Shown: positions 55,791 through 64,000 of the stretch, one piece after another
Numbering within the stretch: the stretch's first letter is position 1
Layout of the letters: every line of letters begins with the position of its first letter
From: Styela clava
Taxonomy: Eukaryota > Chordata > Ascidiacea > Stolidobranchia > Styelidae
Length of the DNA: 64,000 nt
Direction of reading: 5' to 3'
Assembly (NCBI RefSeq): GCF_964204865.1
Contig: NC_135262.1
Span: 10,602,001-10,666,000, forward strand
Position numbers and translations under genes: made by a program
Notes under the pieces: model-generated
What the model saw: the letters and a program-made list of their open reading frames with translations, nothing else
What the model was told of the DNA's origin: nothing
The model's database searches: none

Positions 55791-58700
55791 TTTTTTTATT
55801 ATATATTATTGGAAGTATTTTTATTGCTGAAAAAAATAACATTCTTATATTACTCACAATATTTTAGCATACTGTAGTAATATCATTTCCATCACAAATT
55901 TATATAATCCCTTTTGGTTGTGATGGGTCTTCAAGTAGGCAAGTGCATCGTCATACATGACGGTGAAAATGGAAGTGAACCGAAGCTTTTAAAAAAAAAA
56001 AACTATCCACAAGGATAAATGTTTCGAATCCAAGATGCCCAAACACTTCAGCTAGTCAGATATGACTTCAACTATCTAACTTTAGTTAACAAAATGTTTG
56101 CTGTATCGTACCTCACTATGTATTTTAGTTGAACATATTGTTTCATACTGAAATCCAAATTTTGCTAGCGAGGAATCTACACAGTTCGTCACAGGATTAA
56201 ATGCGTCCGTTGTTTGCTACGGGACAGCTAACTGCATATAGAGATACATAACTGGATGTATTCTGCATATTTACAAGTTACAGCTCTTAACTAACTGCAT
56301 GTAAATAAACAAACACATTCCCACCGGTCAATAACTCGCAGCGCAAGAAACGCTCGCTTGTCGAAACGTTGACTGCGTAAACCCGAGCTCCATATCTGAG
56401 GCCTCATTTTATTGATTTTCCGATTCAGAGAAGACTTTTTCTCATAATACGATTATCTGAGCGAAAGAATGCCATTCGAAACAATATATATTGCTGTATT
56501 ACGTATATATATATATATGCGCATAAATCCAGAAGAACCTAACAAATCTCAATATATTACATAATATAGATTGATATACTATTAATAATAGACAGCGATA
56601 TAACTTTGTTTATCTCTGCCGGTACTCGATTATGCAACATAACTTACGGTCAGGCGTGCATGTACACAATCACGAGAGCCTGAATGCGCGCGTACTTTTA
56701 TCTCCCTACCGGCATAGAGGCGAATCCCACTAAATATCCGTTCTGGCAAAATCCCTTTACGTATTCTGGAACATACATATTTAATTTCTGTAAAACAAGC
56801 AAACACGGCCATCACCGAAGAAATCGTTAAACATGCAGACGTGCCACAAGATTTCGTTTCGTGCTTCCATTCAATTTACCCCAATTACGCAACTCATGAC
56901 ATTTACTTAAGTTAAACAGACGACACAAATCGCTCGGACCGATTTCTGATTCCGTCGTCTTCGAAATGCACTTCAATCAAATTAATTTCACCCTTTTGCT
57001 TTCCTTTGCGTATAATAGGCATCCAATTTGCCAAAATCTATTTACTGATGAATGATGTTTACCACACGTAACGTGATGCTAGCTGACTTTGACAGCCATA
57101 TGGTCAGCAATGAGATTCAAAATTTTTGTCAGCCGGTTCCTTCACAAAAGTTATATTTTTCAGCCGGTTCTATTACAAACAGAACATTGACAGTAACCGG
57201 CAATGCTAACCGGTTCGCTGATCTCATAAAATTCCGTGAGACGGTATTATTAAACCTGTGCGAACCGGCTGGATCCCACCACTGCATATGACCCTATTGC
57301 TCCAATCACAAAATATTATCCCCAGAAAGCGGAAACAAAACAAAATTTTTGTTTTTGCTGTAACATACAACAACAGAATTTATCAAGCTGTGCGCGCGTT
57401 TTCCCATTTCTTTCCCCCCCTAACATGAAATTGTAAATTAAAGTTAAGACTAATATTTTATTTTTAACGGCTATCTGAAAAACATGTAACCAAGAACTAA
57501 ATCGTAACTAACGACATAAAACATTGGGAAGGAAACGATAAGCTAATTTTCTTACGCAATTACAAGGTAACCCTGAATAGCCTGGTACGAAATAAGTAAT
57601 AACAACTTTTTTACAGCCGATATACCAGACTAGACTAATGATAGAAACATGTTGCAATAACCAATAGTCATTCATTCCCCTATCACTCCAAAATGTGAAT
57701 GTCGGCGCCTAATGAAATATTGATGACACTTTTACAATACACATCCAACCGTAATAATATATCTTGAAGAGATTGAAAATCTGTCCTTTATGCGATGGAG
57801 ATACTAATTAGCCCGACATCGTTAGGTAGCCGACTGAGCTTTGCCTCATCGACAAGATAATTCAAGCATTAAAATTTAAATTATGTCGTGTGAGTGCTCA
57901 GTATCATTGGGGAGTAGAGATTAGAAGGAAATTGGAATGCATCGCGAACCCTAAATAATGCAGACAGTTCTGTCCAAGAAATTATTACACTTTCGAAAAA
58001 TGAAAACCAAGCAAGATATTATGTTTGGCGTTTATGAACAAAAAATAAAACGAATAATGACTTGTTTTTCATTTGAGCCAAAATTGTCAGAAATCAATTC
58101 GCACGGGAATATGATGGAATCAACAGCAGTAATTTCTTTAATCACATTTACCGGATTTAAAACGACACTGTGGCATATAAAAATGCAATCTCGAACACGC
58201 GAGTGACTATTTATTTTTTTCATGGTGTATCCATGACAAACCAGAAAACTAGTTTCAATAGCAGGAATATCTACCTCCTCGAAGACAACACTAGTACACT
58301 TATCATGTAAACAAGATATCATTGTGATTGATGGTGAAATACCCAAATACACACATAGTAAAAACTGACAATGTCCTTTAATGTCTAAAAATCTGTCTCC
58401 TTAATGTCTAAAAATCCTAATTTTTTCCTGAAGTGATCGAAACAACTCAACTCGCACTGATATCAAACACGTCCACTCTTGAAACAAAAAGCAATCGCCC
58501 ATGTCGGCTGGTATTGACATTTATATATATTTGAAAAAGCATAGCGATTTAATTCAATTTTGTACTCATTGAAGAAAACAGCTGTTTAGCGGTTAAAATC
58601 GCACCATGCTACGAAAATCGATTGAATATGGCCAAACGTGACGAATAGAATAACTACATATTGTCCTTGGTTAGTCGATTTTCCCAACGCGATATCACAC

Positions 58701-60698
58701 AATAGTTTAAAGGGAGACGCCTTCGACTTAAAGAACCCCGTAAACAATAAGCTTTACCGAGATTAATGTAATTAAATCGCGCTATTAGACGAACAAAATA
58801 TGTTCGCTGGCTTTTAAAGAGATTGGTTATAAATTACATCGTTTATACGGAATTAGCAGTTTTGAGTTAGCGAACAGATTGCACCTTTTGTTATATACGA
58901 GAGAGAAAATGAAACCTGGGAATCCACACATTTGATCATGGACATTTGTAAATGAATACTTTTATTTTCGCTGCAGGTCAAAGCAGCTGAAACTTCGAAG
59001 CCTATTTACTACACCGAAATATGTTTACGTTCTAGCGGCCGAAAGTATGATTAAGTTTGCGTAATGTGACTCTTCCGATTACAGGTTAATATTAAACTTT
59101 TTAATTATAGGCAAAATTCAGACGTCTTCAATAGTGTCATAACGCAAACAAAAAAATATTAACGCTCTTTTGTGGATTAAAGGATGCGATATAGTGGTTA
59201 ATTTCAAACAGCCAATTTTTTTTCATATTGACTATGTAAAGCATGCCGTTCAAATTCCATTCTATCCATATCCAAATACTGTTTAAAAAATTTAAATCTT
59301 CAAATATTCTGAATTTCCTTGTTATTACGCTTTCGAATAAAAAAGTATTATCAACGTTTATCTTATTTAATTCTTATTAATTAGCAATAAACAATGATTA
59401 TATTTTGCCGAACTGGAATTTCTGCCAGCAAAATCGTCTGTAATAACTTCTTCAATGCACACATGAATAATATCTACATGGACGAGGTCGGTATTTGTCA
59501 AAACCAGAACGTAATAAGCAATCGAGCTCTTCTCCATACCTCTCCTATTAAAGCTGATTTATTTTCCGGAATAAAAATAGCTCAATCACATTGTAATTAT
59601 TGATTTATTCAGCCTGGAATATAAGTTTGTATATATAAATATGTATGTATGACGTTGAGGTACGAATGAGGGTCAGTCGGGTTGGCAGATTTTTGCGAAT
59701 CTGTCAGTTGATTGCGCTGTTCCCATTTAACCAACTATTCTCTCGAACCATTATGATCCTTCGCTACCTTTCAATACATATTCCAGGATTACTTCATTTC
59801 TACCTATTTTTGTCAAACATACTCCTGACCCGTTTTATCGATCCAATAATATGACTGGAAGATCGAAGTCGCTTAGCTTAGTCAATAATCTTGTTCGAAT
59901 AACACGGCATTAATTAACCGTCAGGCTAAGAGACAATTATAGATTGTAAGCTGCTATTTTAATTCATGTTTTTTTCGTGTTTTGTATTTCATTAAGGTAC
60001 AAACACATGGCATTTAAATAGCGCCTTCTGAAATTGCCAGTTACGGCGTTTTATATAAGCATACTACTTCTTTTTCGTAAATAACTTTACCATTGCGAGA
60101 CTGTTTTTACCAAGTGTGTCACTATTTCATCGAAAATGCACTCAAAGAAAACCGCAGAAAGCCGCTAAGTCGCTATTGTCGAATAGAATAATTAAGATGC
60201 ACTCTGTAATTAGCCTTTTGAATTGTACATGCATATTCAGCATTCTCTCGTCGACGCCGCCATGCAAACTTAGCATTAGATTAAAATTTTAAACGATGCA
60301 ATTAAAGTTGGTTAAGAGGAAGAATTGCTCTTGACGTTTGGCCATGCTTGACCATATTGCCAACACTGCTCAGGTTGAAGAGGACGAAATAGGCTTCGTG
60401 CTCATTTGAACATTGTTATTTTAGAAACGATCTTGTTGTGAAGTATAGCAGTGTATTATTACACTTATATTGTAATTACAGCGCAAAACGCGGCGATTGT
60501 GAAGTGGTATTGAAAATTTCAAACCAAGCGCACTGGTGAATAAGGTCAAAAATTGAGTAGTACATCAAAAACTGATGTATACTTTGGCCCATAATTATTA
60601 AAGTTTGAACTAAGAACAACATGAGAATACTGTATAGGAAAAGGCATAGTCGGCCGTGAAATGCGAGAGTACCGGTACTTGGTATCCGCTGCGAGCTA
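55791..60698. other. Upstream side of the UBE2Q-like gene
   Basis: Apart from the MITE at 57105-57284 I see no gene. A TA microsatellite lies at about 56500-56518. Frames at 57958-58206 and 58032-58352 overlap on opposite strands and have no recognisable domain. Confidence 0.35.
57105..57284. mobile_element. hAT-type MITE, family 1 copy 2
   Basis: This 180 bp element matches 3663-3841 along its length (AGCCGGTTC, TGACAGTAACCGGCAATGCT, AACCGGTTCGCTGATCTCAT). It ends GGATCCCACCACTG. Flanking 8-mers CATATGGT (57097-57104) and CATATGAC (57285-57292) agree at 6 of 8. Confidence 0.85.
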
Positions 60699-63600
60699 TA
60701 ATACAAACGATTTCACTCGCTTGGAATAGCTGACAAAAAGAGATTGACAATTTGTACGTAATTAACAAAAAATTGATAATTAGCCCCTTGTTATAATTGC
60801 AACCCTGAATGCAATCGCCATATTCTACCATCAAATGAATAAATTTTAAAACGACGCGAAACATTTTTCATATAATTTCAACAACATTAGAGTAGTGGTG
60901 GTTACATGGTTCCAATCACAATTTCAATGGCCTACTTAGTAAATGGCATATTTGGCTGTGTTTCAATTATTTTGAAGCAAATTAGGCTTGTCGACAGTTA
61001 GCTAATTTGAAACGAATGAACTGACAAACTTTTTTGACCTAAGTATTTTTATAATATGAAAAAAGTCATCTTCAGTTTGTTGTTAACATCAATTATAAGT
61101 TCGAACGACGCAAGCTATAACGAATGAGCAAAGGCGAATCAAATTCAAACTTCACAAATAAAAATTTATTAGCTAAATGTGTTTTGATTTGGAACAATAA
61201 ATTGTGCGTCAACTAATGAATTTCGTTACATGGATTTAAAGCTTAATTTAATTTTGTTACATGGTCAAGTCAACTGGAAAAAATTGATAATTATTTTCGA
61301 ATAAATACCGAATGAAAAATGCCCGAAAAACGATAAAAAAAATTGTCAATAGCTGAAATTAAAAAAGCCATTTTCACTCCGTATACACTCCATCGATTTT
61401 CTCACTCTGAAAATCAATAATAATGCAATACAAAGTTCAAAGCCCAATAAAAACGCGATTACATCGTATGGAAACAAGTGAAATATTAAAAACAAGATAG
61501 ACGAACGTCAATAATATAAGAATAAGGGCATTCCAAAATATGGTGAACAAGGAGATACATTATAAGCAACAGTGTGTTACTATTTGTTGCTGCATCACAC
61601 AACACAGCAATCGATTTTTGAATTAAGTTAACCTTTTTCATATTTATTAACTTGGAGGTTATTTCAATGTTTATTGATTGTGGTGCAGTCAAGTAGAAGA
61701 TATGGATTGAATAGAGTTTGGTGATCTGTAGAGTGAAAGTATATCAATACGACTTTGACTAGACTGACTTGTATTCAATCGTCTAGAAATAAACAAACAA
61801 ATACTGAAAATCGATACCATGCCGTAAGGTTGTTTTTAAAGCGGGATGCCAGAAAGCTTTTCGTTGGCGGTTTCTAAGTAATTGAATTTTGTCAAACATA
61901 AAAGACTTTGTTGTACTCGTTTCCACCTTAAGGACCTAATCACTTGGTCATAAAAAAATGAAATATGCCAATAATATGGCCACCAAGCAACACAGGATTC
62001 ACATAGTTCTAACTTCAGTAATTAAAGAAAGGAAAACAAGCACTAGTATAAAGAAATCACAGACGACGGTTCTTCGTTTGTCCATAGCTTATTTAGAAGA
62101 TTAATTCATGCGTCAGGGCTTTTCTGTTTACTAGAACATCACCCTGGAATAGCAAAAGCATATTCAAAACTATTACTCATAATAATAATATGAAATTTGA
62201 GCTTATATTGGAAGAGTATACAGCAGCTTAACGTAATATATTGTATTCTAATAGGACGATCGGGTAGTTCAAATAACAAACAATCTTCGTGAAAACAAAA
62301 TAACGATAGAGCGTTTGATAAATTTATTATTCATTCTGAAGAAAAAGAGAAATTTAACTCAATGTAAAATATTATTTGAATCCGGAAAAAAATATTTATT
62401 TATACATGATGATATTACAGTAGATTTTTCAATTGGGTTTGGTTGTTTTATATAGGGCAAATATTTTCTTCGTGACCAAAATAGCTAAACGCTGATTTTT
62501 GCACGTAGGCTTGACCGAATAGCACCGGATACGTTTGGTATACGGTAATTAAGCTAATGCCCCCAAACATCGTGACGGTAAACAACGATCAATGAAATCG
62601 TTCGTTATTTTGTTAAATTCATGAACGTGAACGGAAACTTAATTCCACTGAGAAAAGTCGAACGTGCCGGTGAATCACATTATTACGTCTACTGTCGCTT
62701 TATTGAGAGCTGATGTCGATTAAAAGACAATCTGCTTTATATTTTTAACAGTCAGTATCAAGCACATGAGCCCGTTTTGTTTGTCTGATATGAGTTAGGT
62801 GATCTAAAATATATCTCTCGAATTGAAGTTCCATGAGAAATGTCAACTAGCATTTACTTTGTAAGTAAAATTTAAACGTTTCTACTTGTCTGTCAAGCTT
62901 CATCTCTTTCCATATTCACCCATCCATACTTGGCATGAATTTTACAAATTCGACGAAACTCCACTTCAGCGCGTCTTTGCGACAACTGATTCAATCGACG
63001 TTTCTGACGACGACTGACAACAGCTCCACCTTGTGTCAAACCAGACGCAACTTGCACCAGTAAAGATTCGATCGTGTAAGCACTAGACCAGCCTTGGGAC
63101 GTAAGTACTTCCATACAAATCGCTCCTCCGTCCATTATGAACCCATTGTCCAAATAAGGACCAACTAATCGCAGAAAAGGAGGTTGAAAAGGAAATAGTT
63201 CGGGAAAACTGAGACGAAATTTGATACTTTCAGTGCCGGTATCTTGCATCGATTTCCATAAATCAGAGGTTTCGTCAACTTTTAGTAGTCGTACATCCCA
63301 TTCAAATATATTACTATCATCAACAAGATTGACTTCAAATGCTGAGTTTGGAAGGGACGTTGCTCTGGTCATGTATTGAAGCTCACGCATGACACGGCGA
63401 TTTCTGACCTGTAAAAACCGACAATATCTTGTTTAGTTACTAGCCTATGTATTTGTCATGTATGACAGCAGACATGTATGGACTAAGCTTAGGAGGATAA
63501 TACATTTCCTTAAAATTGCTTCCTATTCAACATTATTTCATACAGGATGAGAATTATCTTGAATGCAGTTTGGTGAACTATAAAACCAATGTTGAGATTG

Positions 63601-64000
63601 AGAATAAATAAAGCACAATGTAGGATAGCAAAACAATGTAATCTGCCCACTTTTCAAATTTCTACATTAAAAACTCCATCAGGACATGATATGGAAAGGG
63701 CACTAACGCATACATAGCAAAGCCAAAATTATCAATTGTTATCAGTCAAAATTATCTTCCCCTGATGAAGTTTTTCTCTATAAAAAATATATACCGGTAT
63801 ATATATAATAATTTGATAAATTGAATACGGAAAAATTACTTGCCCCTTTTCAAGTCCCCTGAAAACAATATTCCAGACTAATTATCCACAAAATGTCACA
63901 TTAGCCCTTGATACGAGTCAAAAGAATATATATTTATATAGATGGTAATCAGCGCCTTGACTTTCGAAATTTTCTATTTTGGGATTGTTCGTATGAGTAT
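60699..64000. repeat. Direct duplication, copy 2 (runs off the window)
   Basis: This is copy 2 of 51722-55023. The junction is at TAATAC; sequence to its left is unrelated between the copies. The window ends inside the copy at the position matching 55023. Confidence 0.93.
62893..63408 (-). CDS. UBE2Q-like E2 catalytic exon, second copy (partial gene in window)
   Basis: This exon encodes the same 171 residues as 53916-54431, including the active-site CMEV motif, the stop codon and the acceptor TTTTTACAG. If the duplication extends far enough, its exon 1 would lie at about 64399-64767, outside the window. Whether it is a real second gene, a pseudogene copy lacking exon 1, or an assembly artefact cannot be told here. 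Confidence 0.85.
   Translation of the reverse strand, partial: VRNRRVMRELQYMTRATSLPNSAFEVNLVDDSNIFEWDVRLLKVDETSDLWKSMQDTGTESIKFRLSFPELFPFQPPFLRLVGPYLDNGFIMDGGAICMEVLTSQGWSSAYTIESLLVQVASGLTQGGAVVSRRQKRRLNQLSQRRAEVEFRRICKIHAKYGWVNMERDEA

Noticed and set aside
1..64000. CRISPR arrays, bacterial operons or phage genes
   Set aside because: No spaced repeats, Shine-Dalgarno-led gene strings or phage proteins are present; gene structure is eukaryotic throughout.

Overview
This window is animal nuclear DNA. Genes are split by GT-AG introns, intergenic DNA is AT-rich, DNA transposon debris and tRNA-derived SINEs are abundant, and there are no operons or bacterial-type signals. The gene set (NUP58, UBL3, a C/EBP-gamma-like bZIP factor, a UBE2Q-like E2, a TMEM8/PGAP6-like membrane protein and a secreted haem peroxidase) and the short genes suggest an invertebrate deuterostome. 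An ascidian tunicate is my best guess, by inference and not proven from sequence.

Layout. 276-2792 (-) is an intronless secreted haem peroxidase with a C-terminal WxxW module. 2793-9149 is intergenic and holds four non-autonomous hAT-type elements, three of them with clear target-site duplications. 9150-11033 (+) is an intronless TMEM8/PGAP6-like gene. 13660-20351 (+) is NUP58, rebuilt here as 12 coding exons. 22378-34939 (-) is UBL3, rebuilt as 5 exons ending in a CAAX box and convergent with NUP58; its 9.3 kb intron 2 is full of MITEs, two of which carry a nested hAT element. 34940-43584 is a transposon graveyard: SINEs, a hAT transposase fragment, and a LINE 3' end split by a foldback element that is itself followed by a hAT-like element. 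43585-44956 (-) is a two-exon C/EBP-gamma-like gene. 45000-51721 is mostly featureless. 53916-55790 (-) is a UBE2Q-like E2 gene. From 60699 to the window end the sequence repeats 51722-55023 at a constant offset of 8977 bp, with no difference that I could see, and carries a second copy of the E2 catalytic exon.

The genes do not form a pathway. They are separate cell functions: nuclear pore (NUP58), membrane-anchored ubiquitin-like modifier (UBL3), ubiquitin conjugation (UBE2Q-like), transcription (C/EBP), GPI/lipid processing (TMEM8-like) and extracellular oxidation (peroxidase). The points most worth checking are the peroxidase-WxxW fusion with an altered haem-linking residue, the seemingly perfect 3.3 kb duplication, the foldback/nested transposon stack at 38-40.5 kb, and a strongly over-represented palindromic 8-mer.
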